The notes below the pieces were generated by a model. It was not told the origin of the DNA, searched no databases, and was given only the letters and a program-made list of their open reading frames with translations. Positions 17,231-27,224 of a stretch of DNA of 64,000 bases are shown here, piece by piece. Numbering within the stretch: the stretch's first letter is position 1; every line of letters starts with the position of its first letter. Position numbers and translations under genes: made by a program. The DNA lies in contig JAMFRP010000019.1 in the NCBI GenBank assembly GCA_026224775.1, positions 248,001-312,000 of the forward strand, in the 5' to 3' direction. This DNA comes from Bacteroidota bacterium. Its GTDB lineage: Bacteria > Bacteroidota > Bacteroidia > Sphingobacteriales > Sphingobacteriaceae.

Positions 17231-19675
17231 ATGAAATTAATTTTAAAAATAGCGAGGGCCGAACTTCGCAACTTGTTCTATTCGCCTATAGCCTGGTTTT
17301 TAACCGTCGCTTTTATGGTAGAATGTGCACTTACCTATACCGGTTTATTAAACAACTACGCAATTACACAGGAAACAGGTGGTGTGGGACTAACCTACAT
17401 GTCTCAAATAACATATAAGGTTTTTTCAAGCCCATTTGGATTATTCGTTGGTATTATGCAGAACCTGTATTTGTATATTCCCTTATTAACCATGGGGCTC
17501 ATCAGCCGGGAAATTAATGGGGGCACCATCAGCCTGCTGTATTCATCCCCGGTAAAAATAAAAGAAATTGTTTTCGGTAAATACCTGGCTATGATGGCCT
17601 ATAGCTTGATACTGTTATTGGTAATAGGCATTTTTATGACGTCAGGTGTTTTTGACGTTAAATCGGCTGATTATGGAATGCTTTGGTCGGCCGCTCTTGG
17701 CTTTTATCTTCTGTTATGTGCTTATTCGGCTATTGGACTTTTTATGTCAAGCCTTACCAGCTACCAGATAGTTGCGGCAGTAAGCACATTTGTAATGATA
17801 GGGATACTGACTTATATAGGCACCTTATGGCAAGGTGTGGCTTTTGTACGTGACCTAACCTATTTTCTATCACTTACGGGCCGTACCCACCATATGCTTA
17901 TAGGGCTGATATCTACAAACGATGTGATCTATTTTATTGTCATTATATATATCTTTCTGGGCTTAACCATTTACAAACTGCAATCGGGACGCGAAACAAA
18001 AGCATGGTTTGTTTCGGCAGGGCGTTACATTGCCATTGTGGTTTCCGCACTTATTATCGGTTATATATTTTCTCGCCCCGGCCTTATCGGTTACCTGGAT
18101 ACTACTGCTAATCAGGACAATACACTTACCCCTAATGCGCAACAAATTATTAAGCAATTGGGCGATGATAAGTTAGAAATTACCGCCTACGGCAATTTTT
18201 TGGATAATTATTATTTTTTGGGATCACCGGAACAGCGTAACGATTATTTAGCCAGGTGGGAGCCTTATTTACGGTTTAAACCGGATATTGATTTTCATTT
18301 TGTGAGTTATTACGATACGCCTTTAGCCTTAGGTTACGACCTGTTTAGCTCTTACAAAGGCAAAACAATGAAGCAGATAGCGGAGCAAAAGGCTAAAGCA
18401 TCTGATTTGGATTTGTCTGATTTTGAAAAACCGGAACAAATACAAAAAGACATTGATCTTAAACCCGAGTTGAACAGGTTTGTCATGAAGCTAACTTACA
18501 AAGGAAAATCTACCTTCCTGCGTGTTTTCAATGACCAGGCTATATGGCCGGGCGAGTCTGAAGTTTCGGCTGCTTTTAAAAGGCTGCTGCAAGCCAAAAT
18601 GCCTGAAATCGCTTTTATAACCGGTGATGGGGAGCGCAGAACCGGTAAAAAAGGCGACAGGGAATATAAGACATTAACAGCTGAAAAAACATTCCGTTAT
18701 GCGCTCATTAACCAGGGCTTTGATGTAGATACGCTTTCATTGGGTGCTCAGGATATTCCGGATAATATTACCACGTTAGTACTTGCTGATCCGCAAAGCG
18801 AATTGAGTGCAGTAGCTATCCAAAGAATTAAAGCCTATATTAATAAAGGAGGCAATTTGTTAATCGCCGGTGAACCAGGCAGACAGCAGCTACTTAATCC
18901 TTTACTGAAAACATTAGGCGTGCAGCTGATGAATGGTATGCTGGAACAGGAAAGCGAAGACCATGCACCCACATTGGTACTGCCTAATTTAACAAAAACC
19001 GCTATAAGCTTATCCCCAATATTAGATAAACCATCTATAGACACCTTGCCAATTTCTATGAATGGAGTGTCAGCGTTATCTTATCATGATACCAGTGGAT
19101 TTAACATGCAGTCATTGTTGGTAACCAAAGCCGGAGCCGCCCAGAATACTATGGCGCGTAACCCTGATTTGGATATGGTTAATAACAAGGAGGCTGGTGT
19201 GGAATCAACCGGAGGGCATCCACTTGTTTCTTCAGGCGGTAGTTTCCGTGTAATAAGAATGGGTGATGTAAACGCACAGAATTCTGGTGCTAAAAGAGTA
19301 GTAAAAGGATATGCTTCAATGCCTGCGAACAAAAATAATTCAAAAGATACCTATACTACGGCATTAGCCTTAACGCGACAAATAAATGGGAAACAACAAC
19401 GCATCATTATAAGTGGCGATGCTGATTTTATGGGCAATGCAGAATTAGTAAGATACGAGCCAAAAACGGCGAATTTTTATTTTAGTACTGCTTTATTTAA
19501 TTGGTTAGATTATGGTCAATTTCCTATAAATACCTCTCGTCCGGATGGCAAAGACAACCGGGTAACAGTAAGTACAGAACATGTAACATTTTTAAAATTC
19601 CTGTATGTATGGCTATTCCCTGGCTTGATCTTAATCATTGCTGCTATCTTTTTAATCCGCCGTAAACGAAAATAG
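17231..19675 (+). CDS. Fused ABC-2 permease (GldF-like) and GldG family protein
   Basis: An 814-residue membrane protein. The first 245 residues hold about six transmembrane helices of an ABC-2 permease (IAWFLTVAFMVECALTY, GGTISLLYSSPVKIKEIVFG). From about 250 on comes a GldG-like half: another membrane helix (YIAIVVSALIIGYIFSRPGL), a large periplasmic domain with the conserved IAFITGDGER and NKGGNLLIAGEPGR blocks, and a C-terminal helix (FLYVWLFPGLILIIAAIFLIR). GldF and GldG are separate proteins in classical gliding bacteria, so the fusion is notable. The MutS-like gene begins 3 bases after its stop. Confidence 0.88.
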   Translation: MKLILKIARAELRNLFYSPIAWFLTVAFMVECALTYTGLLNNYAITQETGGVGLTYMSQITYKVFSSPFGLFVGIMQNLYLYIPLLTMGLISREINGGTISLLYSSPVKIKEIVFGKYLAMMAYSLILLLVIGIFMTSGVFDVKSADYGMLWSAALGFYLLLCAYSAIGLFMSSLTSYQIVAAVSTFVMIGILTYIGTLWQGVAFVRDLTYFLSLTGRTHHMLIGLISTNDVIYFIVIIYIFLGLTIYKLQSGRETKAWFVSAGRYIAIVVSALIIGYIFSRPGLIGYLDTTANQDNTLTPNAQQIIKQLGDDKLEITAYGNFLDNYYFLGSPEQRNDYLARWEPYLRFKPDIDFHFVSYYDTPLALGYDLFSSYKGKTMKQIAEQKAKASDLDLSDFEKPEQIQKDIDLKPELNRFVMKLTYKGKSTFLRVFNDQAIWPGESEVSAAFKRLLQAKMPEIAFITGDGERRTGKKGDREYKTLTAEKTFRYALINQGFDVDTLSLGAQDIPDNITTLVLADPQSELSAVAIQRIKAYINKGGNLLIAGEPGRQQLLNPLLKTLGVQLMNGMLEQESEDHAPTLVLPNLTKTAISLSPILDKPSIDTLPISMNGVSALSYHDTSGFNMQSLLVTKAGAAQNTMARNPDLDMVNNKEAGVESTGGHPLVSSGGSFRVIRMGDVNAQNSGAKRVVKGYASMPANKNNSKDTYTTALALTRQINGKQQRIIISGDADFMGNAELVRYEPKTANFYFSTALFNWLDYGQFPINTSRPDGKDNRVTVSTEHVTFLKFLYVWLFPGLILIIAAIFLIRRKRK

Positions 19676-19677
19676 CT

Positions 19678-21024
19678 ATGTTATTTACGACAGACAAGCA
19701 AACGCAGGAGGACCTGAATATTTACGGCAAACAGGGAACGGATTCGATCCTTTCCCTGTTTAACAGGACGGCTACGCTCAACGGTTCAAAGCTGCTGGAA
19801 GAAATGTTCCGTTACCCGCTCTCGGATGTAGAAGCGATCAATGCGCGCGCTGAGAACATCAGTTACCTGGGTAGGATTAATGCCGTATTTTCCTTTAGTT
19901 CCGAACAATTCGACCGGGCAGAACAATACATGGTCAATACAGATGAAAGGACGAAGCTTTCTTCAGAGAAGCCCACACTGGAGAAAAAACTGAGTAATCT
20001 GGTAGCGTCAAACGCGGACTATAAGCAGATAGTTGAAGGAATAAATGCATTAACGGAGATCATGCGGGAGGTGCATAGCCTGTTGAATAACATCCTTCTT
20101 TTAGCTGGCAGCCCATTCAAAAACGATCCGGAAACTCAAAGTATTCAAACACTGTTAACTACAGAACCGTTTAGCTTAATTTTGCAAGAAAACCCAAAGG
20201 CTAAACTGCCCCATGAAAAACTGGCAGGCTATGATGCCATGCTCAGGTTTCGCTACCGGGAAACGGTTAAGCAAGTACTACAGTACATTTACCGGCTGGA
20301 TGTGTACATAACGGTAGCCAGGACAGCAACCGAACGCAACTATATCTTCCCTAAAGCGCTGCCTAAAGAAGAGCATATTATCAAAATAGCAGGCTTTTAC
20401 CACCCTCAACTAAAGAACGCGGTAGGCAATAACCTAACGATCACACCGGACAGTAATATTGTCTTTTTAACCGGGGCGAATATGGCAGGTAAATCGACGT
20501 TTATGAAATCGCTGGGTATAGCTATGTACCTTGCCCATATGGGCTTCCCGGTAGCAGCTCGTGAAATGGAGTTCTCGGTACTGGATGGTATTTACACTAC
20601 GATCAACCTGCCGGATAACCTGGGAATAGGGGCCAGCCACTTTTATGCAGAAGTACTGCGGATCAAAAAGATAGCCAAAGAGCTAAGCATGGGCAAAAAC
20701 ATCTTTGTGATTTTTGATGAGCTGTTTCGGGGCACCAATGTAAAAGATGCTTACGAAGCCACAATAGCTATCACCACGGCCTTTGCAAAAAAGAGAGATA
20801 GTGTATTTGTGATCTCCACGCACATCATCGAAGCAGGCGAGGTATTAAAAGAACAAGCCAACATCAGCTTTAAGTACCTGCCTACTCGTATGAACGGAAC
20901 AACGCCTGAATATACCTATACCCTGGAAAACGGAATCACCGATGACCGGCATGGGATGATCATTATCAACAATGAAGGCATCCTGGAACTGCTAAAGAAA
21001 AGAAAGGAAGCAAAAACACAATGA
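19678..21024 (+). CDS. MutS-like ATPase, short form (first of tandem pair)
   Basis: A 448-residue protein containing only the lever/clamp-like helical region and the C-terminal ATPase of the MutS family. Walker A is TGANMAGKST (265-274), Walker B is VIFDELFRGTN (D347, E348) and the switch is STHIIEAGE. The mismatch-recognition and connector domains of true MutS (about 850 residues) are absent, so a role in mismatch repair is doubtful. It starts 3 bases after the permease gene and overlaps the next MutS-like gene by 4 bases, so it belongs to the same operon. Its function is unknown; the two tandem copies may form a heterodimer. Confidence 0.9.
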   Translation: MLFTTDKQTQEDLNIYGKQGTDSILSLFNRTATLNGSKLLEEMFRYPLSDVEAINARAENISYLGRINAVFSFSSEQFDRAEQYMVNTDERTKLSSEKPTLEKKLSNLVASNADYKQIVEGINALTEIMREVHSLLNNILLLAGSPFKNDPETQSIQTLLTTEPFSLILQENPKAKLPHEKLAGYDAMLRFRYRETVKQVLQYIYRLDVYITVARTATERNYIFPKALPKEEHIIKIAGFYHPQLKNAVGNNLTITPDSNIVFLTGANMAGKSTFMKSLGIAMYLAHMGFPVAAREMEFSVLDGIYTTINLPDNLGIGASHFYAEVLRIKKIAKELSMGKNIFVIFDELFRGTNVKDAYEATIAITTAFAKKRDSVFVISTHIIEAGEVLKEQANISFKYLPTRMNGTTPEYTYTLENGITDDRHGMIIINNEGILELLKKRKEAKTQ

Positions 21025-22352
21025 GCTTTATCGCAGATAAACAAACACTGGAAGACTTGAACATACCGGGTAAGTACAAACCGCTTTCCATCTTTAACCT
21101 GTTCAACAAAGTAATAACAGCAGGTGGTGAGCGGCTACTCCAAACTATGTTCCAGACCCCGATGACGGAACCAAACGACATCAACAAACGCAGCGAAATC
21201 TTCCAATACTTCCAAAGCAAACAAACCATATTCCCGTTCAGCAATGAGCAGTTCGGTCAGGTGGAGAACTACCTTAATGGTAGTAGTAACAAGTACTACG
21301 CGGCAACACTGTTCAGCCTGGCCAAAAAGAAGCTGTTAGCTACAGTGATACGGGATGAAGAATATCCCAACCTCCAAAGCGGCTTACAACAAACCGTAGC
21401 TTTATTGAAAAGTTGTAAGATTTTCATCAGCCAATTGGAAGAAGAGCAAAAAAGTAAAAAGGAACAACACCCATTTTCCAACGAACTGCGAACCGCAAAG
21501 AACATATTGGATGACCCTAAACTGGCGTGGCTGTCAGCAGAACAACCCGCTCTACAATCCTTACAAAAAACAGCTAAATACGACCATCTGCTAAGAAATA
21601 CGATGCGATCATCCTTACAAACGGTGATGGAAACTTTTTACCAGCTAGATCTGTACATAGCAGTAGCGAACCTGGCCAAAGAAAAAGGCTTCAGCTACGC
21701 AAAGGCCTTACCAAAGGAAAACTATGTGTTAACCGCTACCGCATTAAGGCACCCCAATATTGATAGAGCGGTGGCCAACCCGGTATCCTTTCACCAGGAC
21801 AGTAACATGATCTTTTTAACAGGGGCGAACATGGCCGGCAAGTCTACGTTTATGAAAGCCTTTGGCATAAATGTTTACCTGGCACACATGGGCTTCCCCG
21901 TAGCAGCCAAAGAAATGAAGTTTTCAGTGAGAGAAGGCATCTATAGTTCCATTAATGTACCAGACAATCTGGATATGGGCTACAGCCATTTTTATGCGGA
22001 GGTATTAAGGGTAAAAAAGGTAGCCGAAGAAGTAAGCGAAGAAAAAAACCTGGTGATCATATTTGATGAGTTATTTAAAGGTACCAATGTAAAAGACGCA
22101 TACGATGCGACACTTGCAGTAACAGCCGCTTTTAGTGAATACCGGAATTGCCTGTTTATTATTTCCACGCATATCATAGAAGCAGGAGAAGTGTTGGAGA
22201 AAGAGCAGGATAACATTCAACTGCTATACCTGCCGACCATCATGAATGGTACTATACCTGCTTACACCTACCAGCTACAGAAAGGCATTTCCAGTGATAG
22301 GCATGGAATGATGATCATTGAAAATGAAGGTATACTGGAACTACTTAAATAA
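21021..22352 (+). CDS. MutS-like ATPase, short form (second of tandem pair)
   Basis: A 443-residue paralogue of the preceding protein. It shares the start (DKQTLEDLNIPGKYKPLSIF), Walker A (TGANMAGKST), the segment GFPVAAKEMKFSVREGIYSS, Walker B (IIFDELFKGTN) and the switch (STHIIEAGEV). The 4-base ATGA overlap with the first copy suggests translational coupling and a fixed subunit ratio. The middle helical part (120-190) is clearly different between the copies, so the duplication is old. As with its partner, it lacks the DNA mismatch-binding N-terminal domains. Confidence 0.9.
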   Translation: MSFIADKQTLEDLNIPGKYKPLSIFNLFNKVITAGGERLLQTMFQTPMTEPNDINKRSEIFQYFQSKQTIFPFSNEQFGQVENYLNGSSNKYYAATLFSLAKKKLLATVIRDEEYPNLQSGLQQTVALLKSCKIFISQLEEEQKSKKEQHPFSNELRTAKNILDDPKLAWLSAEQPALQSLQKTAKYDHLLRNTMRSSLQTVMETFYQLDLYIAVANLAKEKGFSYAKALPKENYVLTATALRHPNIDRAVANPVSFHQDSNMIFLTGANMAGKSTFMKAFGINVYLAHMGFPVAAKEMKFSVREGIYSSINVPDNLDMGYSHFYAEVLRVKKVAEEVSEEKNLVIIFDELFKGTNVKDAYDATLAVTAAFSEYRNCLFIISTHIIEAGEVLEKEQDNIQLLYLPTIMNGTIPAYTYQLQKGISSDRHGMMIIENEGILELLK

Positions 22353-22402
22353 TTATCAAATAAGCAAGCCGCAAATGCCGGCGATCCACAAAAATAATCA
22401 AA

Positions 22403-25240
22403 ATGAAAAAAAACTTTTATTATGTGCGCCATGTAATTTTACTGGCGTTGATTTTCTTATTTTCTATAAATAGCAATTGCCAGCAAATTAAAAAAGGATC
22501 TTCAGTATTACCCTTAGATCCTATGGTTCGCACAGGGAAGCTCCCGAATGGTTTTACTTATTATATCCGTCACAATGAAGAGCCGAAAAACCGGGTGGTG
22601 ATGTATTTGGTGAATAAGGTGGGTTCGGTGCTGGAAGATGAAGACCAGCGGGGCCTGGCGCATTTTATGGAGCACATGAGCTTTAACGGCACCAAACATT
22701 TTCCGCATAACGAACTGGTGGATTATTTGCAAAAAGCTGGTGTACGTTTTGGCGCTGATATCAATGCCTATACGGCTTTTGATGAAACAGTCTACGAGCT
22801 ACCTATCCCTTCAGACAAACCGGAGTTGCTGAAAGGCGGCCTGGAGATCATGCGGGACTGGGCGCATGAGGCCCTGCTTGACCCCGGAGAGATCGATAAA
22901 GAGCGCGGCGTGGTGCTGGAAGAAAAACGTTTGGGCAAAGGCGCAGGCGAAAGAATGCAAAGACAATACTGGCCTGTTATCCTGAACAACTCCCGTTACG
23001 CGGTACGTGTGCCTATTGGCTTAGATACGGTACTGGATAACTTTAAACGCCCGGTGATCGCCCGTTTTTATAATGACTGGTACCGTCCGGACCTGCAGGC
23101 ATTGATCATCGTAGGCGATATTAATGTAGACCAGGTAGAAGCAAGTATTAAACAGCAATTTGCAAGTCTGAAGAATCCAGTACACGAAAGGGTACGTAGC
23201 AAATACACTGTACCCCTGACCGGAAAGAACCAGTTTATAACAGTAACGGATAAAGAAATGACCACCACGGAAGCTGAGATACTGATCAAGCATAAGGCAC
23301 CGGGAAAAGGGACGGCTGAAGATTACCGAATTGGATTAGTGCAAGGCCTTTTTGACCGGATGTTAAGCGAACGTTATGCAGAACTACTGCGGAAAGCTGA
23401 GCCGCCGTTTGTGACAGGAGGGGCTGGTATATCTGGATTTATGGGTGGCCTGGATGCATATGACGCAAGTGTACAGACAAAGCCCGGAGAACTGGAGAAA
23501 GGACTAAAAGCTGTATGGCGGGAAACAGAAAGACTGAAACGATTCGGCTTTACTGAAACAGAACTGGAACGGGCCAAGGCAGCAGACCTGAATGAGGTGG
23601 AAAGCGAGCTTAAAGAAAGGAACAAAAGCAATTCGGGTAGTTATGTAAAAGAATATCAGTCTTATTTTCTGACGGGTGAAGCTGCTCCCGGAATTGAAAA
23701 GGAATACCAGCTAACAAAAGATGATCTGCCGGAGATTACCTTAACAGATGTTAATAGCGTTGCTAAAACCTATATCACTGCTACTAATCGTGATATACTA
23801 ATCTTAGCACCTGAAAAAGATAAAAACAGCCTTCCTGATGAAGCAAAGGTGAACGGTTGGTTAAAGGCTGTAGAAGCGGAAGACCTTGCGCCATACAAAG
23901 ATGAAGTGAGCAATAAAACATTGTTAAGCGCGATACCAATTCCTGGCAAAATAAAAAGCGAAGAGCAAAATAAGGAATTCAACATTACTACTATAACCTT
24001 AAGTAACGGGGTGAAAGTATTGTTGAAACCTACTGACTTTAAAAACGACCAGATTATATTCAGTTCTTTTGCGCCTGGAGGTACCTCATTATACAGTGAC
24101 GCAGATTATCAGTCGGCCACCAATGCCGCAGGTGTTGTTACAGCAGGCGGAGTAGGCAATTATAATACTGACGAATTAAGTAAATACCTGGAGGGCAGGC
24201 AACTCGGTGTCAAACCCTATATCACCGAAAAGTTCCAGGGTATTAGTGGTGGTGCTACGCCAAAAGATCTGGAAACGGCGATGCAACTGATCTATGCTTA
24301 TTTTACCGAACCGCGGAAGGATACAGCGATCTTTGAGGGAATTATAGCCCGCTCAAAAGCGGGGCTGGCCAACAGGGAGAATGACCCCGCCAGTGTGTTC
24401 AATGATACGGTAAGCGCAGTTATGGGAAGCCACAACATCCGCAGAACGGGGCCAACTTTGGAGAAATTTGAACAGATCAACCTGGATAGATCTTACCAGA
24501 TATACAAAGAGCGATTTGCAGACGCAAGCAATTTTACGTTCACCTTTGTGGGAAGTATTGATATGAATACCATTAAGCCACTGCTGGAAAAATACCTGGG
24601 TTCATTACCATCAACCGGTCAGCATGAGCAGGCAAAGGACTTGAATATTCATGCGCCGTCAGGCAGGATCGAAAAAACAGTTTACAAGGGCAGCGAACCC
24701 AAAGCCACTGTTTATCTGATATATACCGGCAAATATGATTACAGCCCGGAGAATAACGTGAAGATGGACGCGATGAAGGAAGCCCTGGAGATACGCCTGT
24801 TAGAGCGGTTACGTGAGGATGAAAGCGGTGTATACAGCCCTGGGGTGCAGGAAAACACTACAAAACTGCCGCAACAGCGCTATAGCTTTCTGGTTCACTT
24901 TGGCTGCGCGCCGCAAAATGTAGAAAAGCTGATTGCTTCCACATTGGATGAGATCAGTAAGCTTGAAAAAGACGGACCACTGCAGGAAAACGTAGATAAA
25001 TGGCGTGCAGAAGATAGAACCAGTTTCGAACCGCAATTAAAAACTAACGGCTTTTGGCTGAGCTATATCAACGGGCAATTACAGAATGACCAAGACCTGG
25101 AGCAAATCAATAATTATAATAACCTTGTTGAGGCGATTAAGCCGGAAGGGTTAAAAGAAATGGCAAAAAAATACTTAAATGGTGATAATTATATCAGACT
25201 GGTTTTGATGCCTGGAATTAGCATAGCAAATAAACAATAA
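22403..25240 (+). CDS. M16 family zinc metallopeptidase (insulinase-like), exported
   Basis: A 945-residue periplasmic or surface peptidase. Residues 1-27 form a signal peptide (LLALIFLFSINSNCQQ), possibly a lipoprotein with Cys26. The inverted zinc motif HFMEH lies at 87-91, with the third zinc ligand E167 exactly 76 residues further in KERGVVLEEKR. The second, inactive M16 half begins near 530 (ITLSNGVKVLLKPTDFKNDQ), so it is a full two-lobed enzyme. It starts 50 bases after the second MutS-like gene. A peptidase beside a SusCD pair suggests that peptide substrates enter through this locus, but this is inference. Confidence 0.93.
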   Translation: MKKNFYYVRHVILLALIFLFSINSNCQQIKKGSSVLPLDPMVRTGKLPNGFTYYIRHNEEPKNRVVMYLVNKVGSVLEDEDQRGLAHFMEHMSFNGTKHFPHNELVDYLQKAGVRFGADINAYTAFDETVYELPIPSDKPELLKGGLEIMRDWAHEALLDPGEIDKERGVVLEEKRLGKGAGERMQRQYWPVILNNSRYAVRVPIGLDTVLDNFKRPVIARFYNDWYRPDLQALIIVGDINVDQVEASIKQQFASLKNPVHERVRSKYTVPLTGKNQFITVTDKEMTTTEAEILIKHKAPGKGTAEDYRIGLVQGLFDRMLSERYAELLRKAEPPFVTGGAGISGFMGGLDAYDASVQTKPGELEKGLKAVWRETERLKRFGFTETELERAKAADLNEVESELKERNKSNSGSYVKEYQSYFLTGEAAPGIEKEYQLTKDDLPEITLTDVNSVAKTYITATNRDILILAPEKDKNSLPDEAKVNGWLKAVEAEDLAPYKDEVSNKTLLSAIPIPGKIKSEEQNKEFNITTITLSNGVKVLLKPTDFKNDQIIFSSFAPGGTSLYSDADYQSATNAAGVVTAGGVGNYNTDELSKYLEGRQLGVKPYITEKFQGISGGATPKDLETAMQLIYAYFTEPRKDTAIFEGIIARSKAGLANRENDPASVFNDTVSAVMGSHNIRRTGPTLEKFEQINLDRSYQIYKERFADASNFTFTFVGSIDMNTIKPLLEKYLGSLPSTGQHEQAKDLNIHAPSGRIEKTVYKGSEPKATVYLIYTGKYDYSPENNVKMDAMKEALEIRLLERLREDESGVYSPGVQENTTKLPQQRYSFLVHFGCAPQNVEKLIASTLDEISKLEKDGPLQENVDKWRAEDRTSFEPQLKTNGFWLSYINGQLQNDQDLEQINNYNNLVEAIKPEGLKEMAKKYLNGDNYIRLVLMPGISIANKQ

Positions 25241-25243
25241 CCA

Positions 25244-25678
25244 ATGAATGTAAGAAATGCCACTTATCATGATGCGCCCGACATCAAAATACTTTTGGAG
25301 GTTTTAGGTTACAAAACAGCAACAAGCATACTAGTCAATCAATTAGAGGCCATGTTCGGTAAAGATGACCACCAGGTATTTGTATATGAATTGCGAAAAG
25401 AGGTAGTTGGCTTCGTTTCTGTTCACTTTATGACTCAATTAGCATTCGACGACGGCTTGGTTTTTATTTCCTATTTATCAGTTAAAGAAGAGTTAAAGGG
25501 TCAAGGTATCGCAAAAGCATTGGAGCAATTTGTAGTAGAGTTGGCAAGAAAAAGGGCATGTGACCGTATACAAGTGCATTGTCAGGAGTGGCAGACTCCG
25601 GCCCATCAATTTTATATTCAGCAGGATTATCAGGAATATCCGAAGTATTTCAGCAAAAGATTAGTGTATGGCGAATAG
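25244..25678 (+). CDS. GNAT family N-acetyltransferase
   Basis: A 144-residue cytosolic acetyltransferase beginning 3 bases after the peptidase stop, so probably the last gene of that operon. The acetyl-CoA binding motif is seen in SVKEELKGQGIAKALEQFVV (the ...GQGIAKAL loop near 85-92). The fold continues with ARKRACDRIQVHCQEW and ends in the typical AHQFYIQQDYQEYPKYFSKRL block. Length is normal for a single-domain GNAT. The acceptor cannot be predicted. Confidence 0.88.
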   Translation: MNVRNATYHDAPDIKILLEVLGYKTATSILVNQLEAMFGKDDHQVFVYELRKEVVGFVSVHFMTQLAFDDGLVFISYLSVKEELKGQGIAKALEQFVVELARKRACDRIQVHCQEWQTPAHQFYIQQDYQEYPKYFSKRLVYGE

Positions 25679-25886
25679 TTAAAGCTAATGTTCAATGGAC
25701 ATCTGACAAGCGTCCGGTCAAAAATATCAAAAGACGAGGATTTTAGTGATTAATAAATTGTCTTTGACGCTCCGTTCTTTATAAGATCAGTAAAATAGTT
25801 AGTTACTGTTTGTTTATTAGTTAATTAAATAAAAGTCGTTCCCTTGAGCAAGGATCGCTTTTAATGTATCAAACCATTTTTTAGCC

Positions 25887-26141
25887 ATTAATCAGGATGG
25901 CCTGGGTAAAGAGGCTATACAGATGCTTAAAAAGGATGGCTACTTGGTGCATGTAAAGGAGTTGCAGGATGGGAGCAAAGCTGTGTAGATATTTAATATA
26001 TCAGGCAAATTTCAAACAATAACCCTGAACTGGAACGACCTGGGTGTAAGTGGTTACACCAAAGTACGTGATGTATGGCATCAGAAATATTTGATAACGA
26101 CAAATAGCTGTTTAGGACCGCTTAAACTGTCATATATATAA
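25887..26141 (+). pseudogene. Remnant of a GH27 alpha-galactosidase (C-terminus)
   Basis: Between 25679 and 26298 there is no intact gene. In one frame from 25887 the translation reads INQDGLGKEAIQMLKKDGY, then VKELQDGSKAV, a TAG stop at 25986-25988, and after it IFNISGKFQTITLNWNDLGV followed by KVRDVWHQKYL. This matches the end of GH27 enzymes (NQD.LG, the antiparallel beta-sandwich, and the VRDLW block). The catalytic barrel is missing. The remnant sits between the M16/GNAT genes and the surface-sugar genes. Sequence on either side (25679-25886, 26142-26298) is AT-rich with nothing else I can name. Confidence 0.72.
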
Positions 26142-26298
26142 TTACTTGACTGCTTAACACTAAATCTTGTATTTTTTCGATTTACACCTTTCTCATATAT
26201 TCATATGGTTTTATCTTATTATTAGGTTTCTTAACACATAATCATTTTTTAACAAAAGCCTAATATGTGTTTGCTAAAATTGTATCAATAATTATAAG

Positions 26299-27138
26299 AT
26301 GCAAAAAGCAAGAAATTGTCTCCGAAGCCTTAAATTATCCATCATTCTTTTGCCGATTTTAATCAGCCTTAACGCTTACCCCCAAAATATTTCATTACCC
26401 AACGCATATGCCCATAACGATTATTGGCACAAAAGGCCACTGTATGATGCCCTTGATAATGGGTTTACACATATTGAAGCAGATATTTATTTGAGGAATA
26501 ATAAATTAGTAGTAGCACATGTATTACCAAGGCTACGAATGCATAAAACGTTGGACAGCTTGTACTTGAAGCCGCTGCTTGCCTGTATAAACGGCATCAA
26601 TAAAAATAGTAACTGTCCTGACTTTCCAATTATGTTGATGATCGATATAAAGTCGGATCCTAATGAAACTTACCTTGCGCTAAAGAAATTACTCGAAAGA
26701 TACCGCCCTATGCTATCTGTTTATGAAAATGGTGTATATAAGCAGGGTGAAATTACTATTGTGCTTACTGGGCACAAGCCTGTTGACCTGTTAAAGGCCG
26801 AACGAAATAGGCTGGCTTTTGTGGATGAGGACCTGTTACAAGTAAAGAAAGATACACTTGATCAAAATTTTTATCAAACAGCAAGTTGTAGGTATTCACA
26901 CATCCTTAATTGGAGGGGTGAAGGACCTATTCCGGTTATTGAACAACAGCGTTTATGTACTTATGTATCCGAAGCTCACCGTTACGGTAAGAAAGTTAGA
27001 TTATGGGCCTCTCCCGAAAATAGTGTAGTTTGGCGGAAGCTGCTGGATTGTGGTGTCGATCTGATTAACACCGACCAATTGGAAAAACTTAAAAGCTTTT
27101 TGCAATATAACGGTCATATTTACGCAAAAGCCAATTAA
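26299..27138 (+). CDS. Exported PI-PLC/GDPD-like phosphodiesterase
   Basis: A 279-residue protein with a signal peptide ending near LNAYPQ. The mature N-terminus NAYAHNDYWHKRPLYDAL followed by GFTHIEADIYLRNNKLVVAH places it in the glycerophosphodiester phosphodiesterase/PI-specific phospholipase C superfamily: the AHND histidine, the EAD metal ligands and the later FPIMLMIDIKSD are the expected barrel residues. The end (VDLINTDQLEKLKSFL) is also typical. Such proteins are periplasmic; the substrate is unknown. It is preceded by AT-rich sequence and followed by a 159-base gap with a large hairpin, so it is probably transcribed separately from the sugar operon. Confidence 0.85.
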   Translation: MQKARNCLRSLKLSIILLPILISLNAYPQNISLPNAYAHNDYWHKRPLYDALDNGFTHIEADIYLRNNKLVVAHVLPRLRMHKTLDSLYLKPLLACINGINKNSNCPDFPIMLMIDIKSDPNETYLALKKLLERYRPMLSVYENGVYKQGEITIVLTGHKPVDLLKAERNRLAFVDEDLLQVKKDTLDQNFYQTASCRYSHILNWRGEGPIPVIEQQRLCTYVSEAHRYGKKVRLWASPENSVVWRKLLDCGVDLINTDQLEKLKSFLQYNGHIYAKAN

Positions 27139-27224
27139 TGTTAACTCATCAAATACAATGCTTTAAGGTGGTTAATAATTTGATAATATTAACTTCTCAT
27201 TAGCTAAAAGTCATTCGAATAGAT

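Noticed and set aside
19678..22352. Calling the tandem genes mutS mismatch-repair genes
   Set aside because: They keep only the helical and ATPase parts (about 445 residues); mismatch-binding domains are missing.
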